A stretch of DNA of 64,000 bases. Source: Dioscorea cayenensis subsp. rotundata. Its lineage: Eukaryota; Streptophyta; Magnoliopsida; Dioscoreales; Dioscoreaceae. Below are positions 37,809 to 47,852 of the stretch, one piece after another (position 1 is the first letter of the stretch; the number at the start of each line of letters is the position of its first letter). The notes below the pieces were generated by a model. That model searched no databases. It was not told the origin of the DNA and saw only the letters and a program-made list of their open reading frames with translations. Made by a program: the position numbers and the translations under genes. Location: positions 1,054,001 to 1,118,000 of the forward strand of contig NC_052482.1 in assembly GCF_009730915.1 (NCBI RefSeq), read 5' to 3'.

Positions 37809-40287
37809 ATGGCAGACCTCAGTTTCATTGTGGGAATCATAGGCAAGTTTCATTGTCATCTCTTCAAACCTTTTCTTTCATTCATGCATGCATTCATTCT
37901 TTTCTTTTTCTTCTTTTCATTTTTCTTATGTTGTTGTTGTTGTTGTTGTTGTTGCAGGGAATGTAATCTCTATTCTAGTCTTCACTTCTCCAATGTGAGT
38001 TTTATAAAATTTTCCTTCTTTTTTGAAAGCTTTTGGATGTTAAAGTTTGAATCTTTATTTGGTTTGTGTTTTGAAGTGGTACTTTTAAGAGGGTGGTTAA
38101 GAAGAAGTCTACAGAGAATTTCAAGTGGGTTCCATACACTACAACTCTTTTGAGCACTTGTTTGTGGAGTTTTTATGGTCTTTTGAAACCTGGTGGACTT
38201 CTTGTTGTCACTGTTAATGCCATTGGAAGCTTGATGCAAGCCATTTATGTTATTCTATTCCTCTTTTATGCTCCCAAGGAAACAAGGGTAAATTTTTGGG
38301 AATTTTTTTTTTCTTTTATTATTGTTTGAATTCTACTTGTTTTCATGATTTAATTGATAGTGTTATCTTCAGTGGAAAAAACTATTTAGTTCCTTTGATT
38401 TCTAGTTTTTGTTTTTTAGGATTTCTGAGTTTAATTTCAATCTGTTGTTTTTTTTATAGTTAGTGCATCTTTTTGTTATCTCAATGAGGTGTTCTTCAAT
38501 GGTTATTGTAATTTAAAAGATAATTAAAAAGGAAAAAGAGTGATTAATAAACAATGGAGAAAACTATTAACTTATTTATTTATTTGAGAAATGTGGAGGA
38601 TTCGAACTCTCGACTTTTTGAGTTGGGAGGGGAATGGAATATTAAGTTCTCTAATAAAGAAGTAAAATTATTTATTTATTTGTTTGTTTATAAGAGTTGC
38701 TACCTTTGCTTTCTTTTTTCTGAAATTCTTGTGCTATGTTAGTGATGTTTTTGTTGCCACAATGATGTGTTTTCTTCCATGTTAAAGTAAGAAGAGGACA
38801 AAGAGTAATTAAACAATGGAGAAAACTATTTATTTGTTTGCTTGTTTGTTTGTTTGTTTGTTTGTTTATAAGAGTTGCTAATGTTGATTGCTTTGATTTT
38901 AATTTCATTAGAGATTCATCCCTTTCTGAAATTTTCATTTTCGAGTTATTTTCTTGCCTTAAATTAGTGCATGTTTTTGTTGTTCAAATTGACAAAAATG
39001 GATGATAATATGAGAATTAGATTTCTTTTTGAAATAAATGTTGCCCCTGATTATGGATAAACACTGGATTTCTTCAATTAGAGAGTGTTTGGTTTTAATC
39101 ATCTGTTTCTTTACAAGATTGATTTCCACATAGCAATTGAATTTTTCTGAGAATGATAACATAATTCAAGAGATTTTTGTTCTGTTGTGTATTTACTGTT
39201 TTTGCTGATTTTTATCTTTGGTAATTTCTTTGTTAGATTGAAATAGATTTTACTGAAAAGATCGACAAAATTAAAGCAATCTATTGATATTGTCATGTTA
39301 AATTTTGGCAAAGATGGTAAAAGTCATTGAAATTAAATTAAATTTACTGTTTCTTTGTAAGATTAACTGCCGAAAAAGAAGAGAAAAACTAAACCAATCT
39401 CTATTTTACTGTCTAATTGTGTTCAATAGCATTATGCCGATGATTTCTCTGTTAAATTTAGGCAAAGATGGCAAAAGTAGTAGGAATTCTGAACATCGGA
39501 TGCTTCGGGGCTGTAGTTTTGATCACTCTTCTCGCGATCCATGGAAGTGTTAGGCTTCTCGTGGTCGGTTTTGTATGTGCAGCTCTTACAGTGGGTATGT
39601 ATGCGTCACCGATGGCAGCCATGGTAAGCGATTTCATATTTTTCTGTTAAATGTACAAGACCTTTAGTCACATCACTAGTTGAAAATTTTCACCGTATCG
39701 ATGAGTAAGCCGATACATTTTTATGAATGAATGCAGAGTATGGTGATACGAACAAAGAGTGTCGAGTACATGCCTTTCTCACTATCATTCTTCCTCTTCC
39801 TCAACGGCGGCGTGTGGAGCATCTACGCCGCACTTCTCAAAGACTATTTCATCGGTGTAAGTCTTGTTTCGGTCTTAAAAGCCATAAACATTATTACATA
39901 ATGAAATACGGAAAATGTGAAACACATAACATACAAAATCTAAGAGTTTGCTGATTTTTTACTTGCTTGTAGGTTCCAAATGCTATCGGTTTTGTTCTCG
40001 GCTCAGCTCAATTAATCGTCTATGCAGTGTATAAAAGAAAACGACAACCACCGAAGGATATCGATAGAGAGGGCTCGGCACAACTTGTTGATGTGGAAAA
40101 ACAAGAATGGGATACTGAAACACATCAAGAGAAACACTTGAACAAAGTAAAAAGCCTTCCAAAGCCGTCGGTTTCCCGGCAATATAGCTTAAACAAAATA
40201 GTGAAATCCATTTCACTGACTCCTTATGAACTTCAATCTTATTGGCACCAAAACACCAACTCAGCCTCCTCTGAGATCAAGTTCTAA
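37809..40287 (+). CDS. SWEET bidirectional sugar transporter (clade IV-like)
   Basis: SWEETs move sugars down their gradient; the SWEET16/17 clade acts at the tonoplast. Exons 37809-37842, 37958-37994, 38077-38287, 39462-39623, 39737-39856 and 39973-40287 join to 292 aa. [23 protein letters not shown] (Pro23), [15 protein letters not shown] and [13 protein letters not shown] match the clade. Two MtN3 repeats (about 1-92 and 98-190) joined by a linker helix give seven membrane segments. A long charged cytosolic tail ([13 protein letters not shown]...) follows to the stop. Intron 1 starts with GC rather than GT (AG|GCAAGT), the only donor that keeps frame. The tonoplast assignment follows from clade similarity only. 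Confidence 0.92.
38640..38900. repeat. Tandem duplication inside SWEET intron 3
   Basis: A run of (TTTA/TTTG)n followed by ATAAGAGTTGCTA occurs at about 38670-38702 and again at about 38829-38881. The second copy carries an expanded (TTTG)n run. It lies wholly in the intron. Confidence 0.6.
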
Positions 40288-40387
40288 GTTAAAATCTTCA
40301 CTGCATTTTTAATTCCACTCTGAAGATCATTTAATGTTGCTTATGTAGAACATTAGTAACTTGGTATGTAAGAGTTGTGAAGATTTT

Positions 40388-41387
40388 NNNNNNNNNNNNN
40401 NNNNNNNNNNNNNNNNNNNNNNNNNNNNNNNNNNNNNNNNNNNNNNNNNNNNNNNNNNNNNNNNNNNNNNNNNNNNNNNNNNNNNNNNNNNNNNNNNNNN
40501 NNNNNNNNNNNNNNNNNNNNNNNNNNNNNNNNNNNNNNNNNNNNNNNNNNNNNNNNNNNNNNNNNNNNNNNNNNNNNNNNNNNNNNNNNNNNNNNNNNNN
40601 NNNNNNNNNNNNNNNNNNNNNNNNNNNNNNNNNNNNNNNNNNNNNNNNNNNNNNNNNNNNNNNNNNNNNNNNNNNNNNNNNNNNNNNNNNNNNNNNNNNN
40701 NNNNNNNNNNNNNNNNNNNNNNNNNNNNNNNNNNNNNNNNNNNNNNNNNNNNNNNNNNNNNNNNNNNNNNNNNNNNNNNNNNNNNNNNNNNNNNNNNNNN
40801 NNNNNNNNNNNNNNNNNNNNNNNNNNNNNNNNNNNNNNNNNNNNNNNNNNNNNNNNNNNNNNNNNNNNNNNNNNNNNNNNNNNNNNNNNNNNNNNNNNNN
40901 NNNNNNNNNNNNNNNNNNNNNNNNNNNNNNNNNNNNNNNNNNNNNNNNNNNNNNNNNNNNNNNNNNNNNNNNNNNNNNNNNNNNNNNNNNNNNNNNNNNN
41001 NNNNNNNNNNNNNNNNNNNNNNNNNNNNNNNNNNNNNNNNNNNNNNNNNNNNNNNNNNNNNNNNNNNNNNNNNNNNNNNNNNNNNNNNNNNNNNNNNNNN
41101 NNNNNNNNNNNNNNNNNNNNNNNNNNNNNNNNNNNNNNNNNNNNNNNNNNNNNNNNNNNNNNNNNNNNNNNNNNNNNNNNNNNNNNNNNNNNNNNNNNNN
41201 NNNNNNNNNNNNNNNNNNNNNNNNNNNNNNNNNNNNNNNNNNNNNNNNNNNNNNNNNNNNNNNNNNNNNNNNNNNNNNNNNNNNNNNNNNNNNNNNNNNN
41301 NNNNNNNNNNNNNNNNNNNNNNNNNNNNNNNNNNNNNNNNNNNNNNNNNNNNNNNNNNNNNNNNNNNNNNNNNNNNNNNNNNNNNNN
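40388..41387. other. Assembly gap of 1000 N
   Basis: Exactly 1000 undetermined bases, the usual placeholder for a scaffold join of unknown size. It separates the SWEET 3' end from the last exon of the HIG1-domain gene and probably hides that gene's start. Confidence 0.95.
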
Positions 41388-41667
41388 ACACTCAAGGATT
41401 TTTGTGGCATTCTTGTGCTTCCATTAATAACTTCCATTAATAACATGTGCTAGATTAAATATCATATCATCTCGGTTCAGTAGAAAACTTCAAAAGTTTT
41501 GTGAGAAATTCGTGATTGACATTATATGTATATTCTACATACATTGTGTATCGAAATTCATTTGCTCTTTTTTTTTTTTGCTTAAAAAAAAGATTTCATT
41601 TCCTCTTTTTTGATTAAAATGTAGCCATTGCCTTTACTATTCCCCATGGTTGAAATCCTGCACACAG

Positions 41668-41812
41668 GTTACATGCTCAGGCTCTTACATTAGCTGCATT
41701 AGCTGGAGCTGCTGTGGTGGAGTATTATGACCATAAATCAGGAAAAGGATCGAAAGTGAACAAATATGCACAGCAGTTTCTAGTTATGGATCCTCAAACA
41801 CGAAAAGATTAA
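41668..41812 (+). CDS. HIG1-domain mitochondrial protein, last exon only
   Basis: After a CACACAG acceptor, the exon reads LHAQALTLAALAGAAVVEYYDHKSG and ends 24 codons later at TAA. The HAQALTLAALAG and YYDHK stretches match the second half of plant HIG1 (hypoxia-induced gene domain) proteins, small inner-membrane proteins linked to respiratory complexes. The acceptor phase (2) would complete an Arg codon, as in the family's HAR|LHAQ. The first exons, with the start and first membrane helix, are not visible between 41388 and 41667 and must lie in or beyond the gap. Partial gene, firm family call. Confidence 0.8.
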
Positions 41813-44800
41813 ACCTTTTATTCTTCTTCAGAATCAATTACAGCATGAGATATATCACATAAAGGATACTCTGATACGATGTTCTTTCCCAAATTTACTT
41901 GTATTTTAACTGGTATGCCATTGATTCTCTTTGTTTCAATTGCTTAACTTATGATTATGATTATAAGTGAGTTTCCATGGAGTCGTATATATGAAATATC
42001 AGGGAGGTTTTACATTTTGCCCCCTGAAGAATACGAATATTTGTGAAATAAGTTCATGTACCCCTACCCTAGACTAGGTTATGTGTATGTGATGCACGTG
42101 AGAATCATAAAAATGGAGAACTTTGTGGTTTTGCGTATGCAATTATGAGGTTTTTCAGGGGCATATGTGCAAATATGTATTAGTATGAAAGTTTAACCAG
42201 AGTTGGAATTATTTTATTTTTAATTTTGAGATAATGAATAATTTTAAGTGAATACTTATGTAGTTACACGAAACACGTAATATTAAATGAAAATTATATA
42301 TTTTAAACTAAAAGTATATGTTGTAAGATAGAATAAATTGATTGAGTGAGCTACATATACTGAAAAGTAAGCTGTACTGCAAAATGCAAATGTCTGATGA
42401 TCTGTTTGTGATGTTTTGAAATTTTAAAAATCTATAATTAATTTTCCTTAAATTTCTCAGGATGCAATAAGTTGGAATTTTTTTTAAAGTATTAAATAAT
42501 CCATCAATTTTTTTTTCCTTGGGATCACCAGCATCAGCATCATCATCAAACATATTTAAAATTAAAAAAGGAAAAAGAGATTTAGAATTGGGAGGATTGT
42601 TTGGAAGGTAATAATAGTAAATAATGGTGAAATAAATAGTGACAATCAGGATATAATCAAATGCATTTACTTCAATATGAACCAAATATTTATAAATTTA
42701 TGATGAAGATATGAAAATTAAATATACAAATGCTAAAAAAGATTTACTGTATAAATGATTCCATATCTTCCCAAACATGTCCTTGTTTTCCTATAAAATG
42801 AGAACCAAGCTTAATATGTAATCTCATATGACAGAGAAGCAAAGAAATACATGAGAGAACCATTGCTACAACTGTTTAGCAATGGAATATATATATATAT
42901 ATATATGCTTTGTTCTCTAATGTTTCTTGCACTGAGGTCTGGAGTCTGATCCCAACTTACCTGCCATGGGCTAACACTTCGTAATTTTCATTATTTTTTT
43001 TAGATTTTTTTTTTTAAAAAAGTGACAAGCACTCTCAGTAAAGAGATATGTAAATATAGAGGTGCGTCAGTTATAATAATTTATAGACTTCTTAAGTATA
43101 AATCTCTTGTAATGCAGACCGTTCAAACTCAATGCTAGGTGAGTATTGGTCATGGCCCAGTTACTTTTTTCTTCTGGATTTTCATTGTGCTTATTTTTAT
43201 TGTTTATTTTTTTTTTTACTAATGAACTAGTTCTTATTGTTCAAAAGAAAAAAATGAACATGTTTATATATATATATATATATATATTAAAGGCTAAGAT
43301 CAACAATAATCTCAACTTTGTTGATATATGTAGCTTTAAATTTTGTTTTTTATATATACCAACTTTTTTTTTAAACTTTTTTTAGAAAACAAAGAGCTGA
43401 GTATTGATTCAATACCAATGGCTTCCAAACAATGTCATGTTTAGAGTATTGAACAACATCAACTTTCAATCAATTTGTTTTTGTAAGAAAGGTGGACTAT
43501 CAAATGTAAATTCAAGATTTTTTATGGATAGAATTTTCATACATTTGAATTTATGATACAGGCAAATGACAACAATCAAGAAAAGGCACAAAATTGAAGA
43601 CTAAGGAAGAAGAAGATTAGTGAAATTCCCATTTTATTTATATTTTCATTTTTATCATATTTGTTTCCCAAAAAAACAATCATGAAAATAAAGTCTCTGA
43701 TTTACTGTGAAATTTATTGTATTATATTTACTGATATTTATTAGAATTATCAATCTCATCTCACAATATATTACATTTCTTTTCCTTGCGTGTTTCTATT
43801 TCCTTAAAAATATATGGGAATTAATCTAAGATTCTAGAAAATAAAATGAGAATGTGTTATTCCATTAATTTTTTTTTATAAAAGTGGATAAATCATAATT
43901 TTATTTATAAAAAAAAAAGTAGGAAAAGGAGAACAAACAATAATAGAGAAAACAACCTGAGAACTCTCACTAGCAGTGAGGCACTTGAAATAAGAAAAGG
44001 AAAAAAAGAGAAGAAGAAAAATGAAACTGAAAAGAGTAGGGTAGTTGGACCTACGGAGACTACCATTTGGAATCACAGGCCTACCCGAGCTTTCTAAGGG
44101 AGTAGACTACTCCTAAGCTATATTAGGGTATGTATCGCCGGAATTATTCGTGACTCTTGCGCTCATGAAATTGAGGGAGCGCTTGATTTTCTGAGATGTT
44201 TTATTGAAATTTTGTTGTTGTGGTAATTTTAAAGATAACAGTAAAGCAAGTAACTGAAGATGCGAATATTTCATTTCAGCCAATCCCATTGTTACAAAAC
44301 CTAACCACAGATTAGCCATGGGATAAATTTTTATCAAAATTTATATAAAACCCAATCCCATTGTTCCAAAACTTAACCACAGATTAGCCATTGGATAAAT
44401 TATCAATCAATCAAGTTACGATAATGATAAATCTAACATAATCATACAATAAGAATAACTTTGTCATGTGAGGATGATGACAATGATGATGATATCAATG
44501 GGGTATAATGAGCAAATGAGCACAACAATGAAACAGAGGCATCGTGTGGTGGCATAGGAAGAAAAAGATACCATGAACATGTGAATGCACAACAGCATCA
44601 AAATTATTGAACATGTTCAATAATAATCCAATAGACTTGGTTGTACTATAAGTACCCATGAACTCGAAAAGTGGCAGCTTTATAACTATATGTTAAAACC
44701 CTAATAAAAACTCCACCGCTCAAATATTATAACCATATGTTATAATCATATGTTCTTAACCTGTCTTCCATCTTGTGGGACCTTTCAAAATACGAAAACT

Positions 44801-45888
44801 CCATCGCTCGAAAAATTACCAAAATATCCCTGTTAGGTCTTGCCCAGTTTTTTTAGAAAAAAACACAGAATAGCTTCTCAATACGCCCTATACATGCAGT
44901 CTGAACTTATTGAATAAGAAAGTGAGAGCAATAGCTGTTTTGGGTAGATTCTTCATGAGCAATATCAGTAAAAAGATTCAGACATTCTAATAATTGTTGG
45001 CCATGTAATGAATTTGACTTATCAGGTGTGACTCATCACCATTTTCAGAATCAATCAAAGAGGAAGGTAGCACATTAATTGAACAAACTAATGTGCTAAC
45101 TTAAAAACAACACTCATTTTAAGAAGTGCATGTGAATGGTGGCGCTGGTGCATTGCCGAATAGCAACATTATGTTTTGTTGGTGGGAGGACAAATGAAGA
45201 AAAAGAAACAGACTGGTTTTGTTTGAAAGAAGTGTGTGTATGCATGTCTTAAAAAAATTTGAATCCTTTTAATTATTATTAGTTGTTTTTTTTAGTTAAA
45301 GGTGCTTCTTTTTTTTACATATATAAAATCTCGAATTGGAAATCACTTGTGTAAAAAAAATTGTAAGAACATTTAGAAGCAAATTCAGAATCATTTGCAA
45401 AGAAGTGCAGGTATTTAAAAGCAATTTTCATCCATAGACAAGTTAATTTACATACAAAAATATACATGAATTTATACATACATTTGTTTATGATTATTCA
45501 ATTCTCTAAAAATATCTAAATTTATCCTATCAAAATATATGTATAAGATTTAATTATTTAAATAAATACATTAATTAACTACTTTTTAAAATACTAACAT
45601 TAATAAAATATAATTTTTTATTTAGAAACAAAATTATAATTTAATTAATAAACCAAAATTTTAAAGTAAAATTGGCAATATTCACAATGTAATGATTTAG
45701 GCTAGAATTTTGAAGTTGAACTAGATCCCAAGAGATTGAAATTAATTACCTGATAGATTAGTTGCTCGGAAAGAGTTTTTCAAATTTGTTATTATTCCGC
45801 TTTTGCCAAAGGATGGACATACCTAGGTGACTCATGAGAGCTAATAAAGTTGATATTGGTTTTAGACTTTGTTTTTCTTAAATGCATA
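41813..45888. other. AT-rich intergenic DNA before the segmental duplication
   Basis: It holds the HIG1 3' region, (TA)n tracts near 42888 and 43266, and scattered open frames (for example a 125-codon minus frame at 42308-42685) without recognisable domains. The segment AAAACTCCACCGCTCAAA near 44709, and its variant near 44795, also appears near 53499, so a dispersed repeat is present. No gene is supported. Confidence 0.5.
44281..44400. repeat. Two-copy tandem repeat
   Basis: CAATCCCATTGTTACAAAAC and the roughly 30 bases after it at 44281-44328 recur at 44353-44400 with four or five changes, a period of about 72 bp. Non-coding. Confidence 0.7.
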
Positions 45889-46206
45889 AGGTGGAGTTCG
45901 ATCGATTCAGCTTTATTTTTTATTTTTTATTTTTTAATTTTCTATTTCTTTACTATCATTAGGTTGTTGGTGTGACATGCATCACCCATGGTGATTGCAC
46001 TCCCACATTTGTTAGGTCCTGGTTTGCTTTAGTGGTTTTTATGTGTCTACTATAATTTTTCTTTTCTTCATTAAATAAATTGATAATATATCTACTTTTA
46101 TTTAAAAAATAAAATAAAATAAAATAAAATAAATCTATAGAATCAATGTTAATAAAATTGATTTTTTGGCAATACATGTCAGGTTTTTATTTAAAGAAAA
46201 TGTGAA

Positions 46207-46211
46207 ATTTT
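46207..46211. repeat. Target-site duplication of the copia element, left
   Basis: ATTTT immediately before the left LTR is repeated at 50960-50964 immediately after the right LTR. The matching place in unit B (near 59155) lacks the element. Confidence 0.85.
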
Positions 46212-46424
46212 TGTTAGAATTATTTGTAATTCGTAATTTGTATAGCTATTCCTATGCTTGTGGTGACCAAGTCCTACGCAAGCTGTTAGGAAGTTACACT
46301 CTTGTAGCTCCACTACTCCTTCTTTTTAGGACCATGATCCATAGTACAATGTTCTCACAGCTGAATATATAAGATCAGGATCCCAATTGGGATCAATCGA
46401 GTTTGGCATTCATTTCTTCTTTCA
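46212..46424 (+). repeat. Left LTR of the copia element
   Basis: It starts TG and ends CA. TATATAAG at 46366-46373 is the likely TATA box. Right after it, 46379-46394, is the perfect 16-base palindrome GATCCCAATTGGGATC, around or near the probable transcription start. Confidence 0.93.
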
Positions 46425-46437
46425 TGGTATCCGAGCC
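46425..46437 (+). other. Primer-binding site of the copia element
   Basis: TGGTATCCGAGCC begins directly after the left LTR. The usual copia site, complementary to the initiator Met-tRNA 3' end, is TGGTATCAGAGC, so there is one difference. Confidence 0.8.
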
Positions 46438-46463
46438 ACGATCTAAAGCTTCGAGCTCTTGCT

Positions 46464-47852
46464 ATGTCTGGATCCCCGCAATCTGTTACCACAAACAACT
46501 CCGCTTTCGCCTCCGTTCAATCCAGCCAGATGCCTACGCCATCCTTCGCTCACATGATCCATGTGAAGCTTACGCAGGAAAATTACCTGCTGTGGAAGAC
46601 GCAGATGCTTCCCTACCTGAAGGGCCAAGGCCTCCTTGGCTACGTTAATGGGTCCACCGCGCGCCCGAATCAGACCGTCACGCTGCCGGCTGAAGAAACT
46701 GGTGGCTCCTGTCGAGTCGCCGTCAATCCGGACTTCACCACCTGGTACCATCAAGACCATCAGGTACTGAGCACGATTATCTCCTCTCTCACCGAGGAAG
46801 TGCTCGGGAACCTGGTTGGGGTGACGACGTCGCGCGACGCATGGCGCACCCTGGAGAACATGTATGCGTCAAGCTCACGTGCGCGCATCATGCAAATACG
46901 CATGCAGCTTGCCACATTCCAAAAGAAGGACATGTCCATTGCTGAGTACTACCGCAAAATGAAGCATCTCATCGACACCCTCTCTGCCATTGGCAAGCCA
47001 CTTGAAGATGAAGAGGTGATCGCCTATCTATTGCGCGGTCTCGGCAGCGAGTACGACTCCCTGGTGACAAGCATCACCACGCGCACCGACCACTACACCA
47101 TCAATGATGTGTATGCTCACATGTTGAGCTACGAGATGCGCATTGAACAAAACAACTCCGATGTCCAGGTGTCTTTGGCTAATCATGTCAGCAGGAACCA
47201 AGGGCGTGGAGGCAATGGAGGTGGCCGCAACAATCGTGGCCGAAGCCGCAGCGGTGGCAGATCACAGAGTGGCCGCGGTGGTCGCGGTCACTCATCAAGA
47301 TCCGGCGTTGATCGTGATGTCTTGTGCCAAGTTTGCAACAAGATAGGCCATGACGCGCTCCGCTGCTGGTATCGGTTTGATCACAGTTACCAAGCTGAAG
47401 ATGCCAACAAGGTTGCTGCTGCTGTCACCAATGGCTACTCCGTCGACCCTAATTGGTATATCGACACTGGCGCCACAGACCACCTCACCAACGACCTCGA
47501 TCGTCTAACAACCAGAACACGCTACACCGGAGGAGATCAAGTTCAGGTTGCAAACGGTGAAGGTATGTCTATTGCTTATGTTGGGAATTCATTTATAGCT
47601 GGCATTAATCGATCACTTTATCTGAATCATGTTTTACATGCTCCTAGAATTAATAGAAATCTGATTTCTGTCCGAAAATTGGCTATTGACAATCACGCAT
47701 TTGTTGAATTTCACCCTAACTCATTCTTTGTCAAGGATCAGGATACGAGAGTCATTCTTCTCAGAGGAAAGTGTAAAGATGGCCTCTACATGCTTCCAAA
47801 TAAGAGACCTAGTCAAGCCCTGCTTTCTACCAAAATTTCTCAAAGGCAGTAG
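46464..47852 (+). CDS. Copia gag and protease part of the polyprotein
   Basis: 462 codons. The N-terminal half is a copia gag domain (FAHMIHVKLTQENYLLWK; then a region ending MLSYEMRIEQN). A Gly/Arg-rich stretch and a CCHC knuckle (CQVC...GH....C, around residues 285-298) follow, then the aspartic protease motif WYIDTGATDHLTND. The frame ends at TAG 47850, just at the start of the integrase zinc region, and continues in the same frame beyond it. The G+C content is clearly higher than that of the flanking DNA. Gag would form the particle and the protease would process the polyprotein. Confidence 0.9.
   Translation: MSGSPQSVTTNNSAFASVQSSQMPTPSFAHMIHVKLTQENYLLWKTQMLPYLKGQGLLGYVNGSTARPNQTVTLPAEETGGSCRVAVNPDFTTWYHQDHQVLSTIISSLTEEVLGNLVGVTTSRDAWRTLENMYASSSRARIMQIRMQLATFQKKDMSIAEYYRKMKHLIDTLSAIGKPLEDEEVIAYLLRGLGSEYDSLVTSITTRTDHYTINDVYAHMLSYEMRIEQNNSDVQVSLANHVSRNQGRGGNGGGRNNRGRSRSGGRSQSGRGGRGHSSRSGVDRDVLCQVCNKIGHDALRCWYRFDHSYQAEDANKVAAAVTNGYSVDPNWYIDTGATDHLTNDLDRLTTRTRYTGGDQVQVANGEGMSIAYVGNSFIAGINRSLYLNHVLHAPRINRNLISVRKLAIDNHAFVEFHPNSFFVKDQDTRVILLRGKCKDGLYMLPNKRPSQALLSTKISQRQ

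Noticed and set aside
38596..38640. tRNA-like T-loop (antisense GAGAGTTCGAATCC) in SWEET intron 3
   Set aside because: No acceptor, D or anticodon stems can be built around it; probably an old SINE or chance.
40327..41453. Long open frames across the N gap
   Set aside because: Artefacts of translating undetermined bases.
46403..46760. Frames overlapping the start of the copia gag region on both strands
   Set aside because: Shadows of the GC-rich gag reading frame, without their own motifs.
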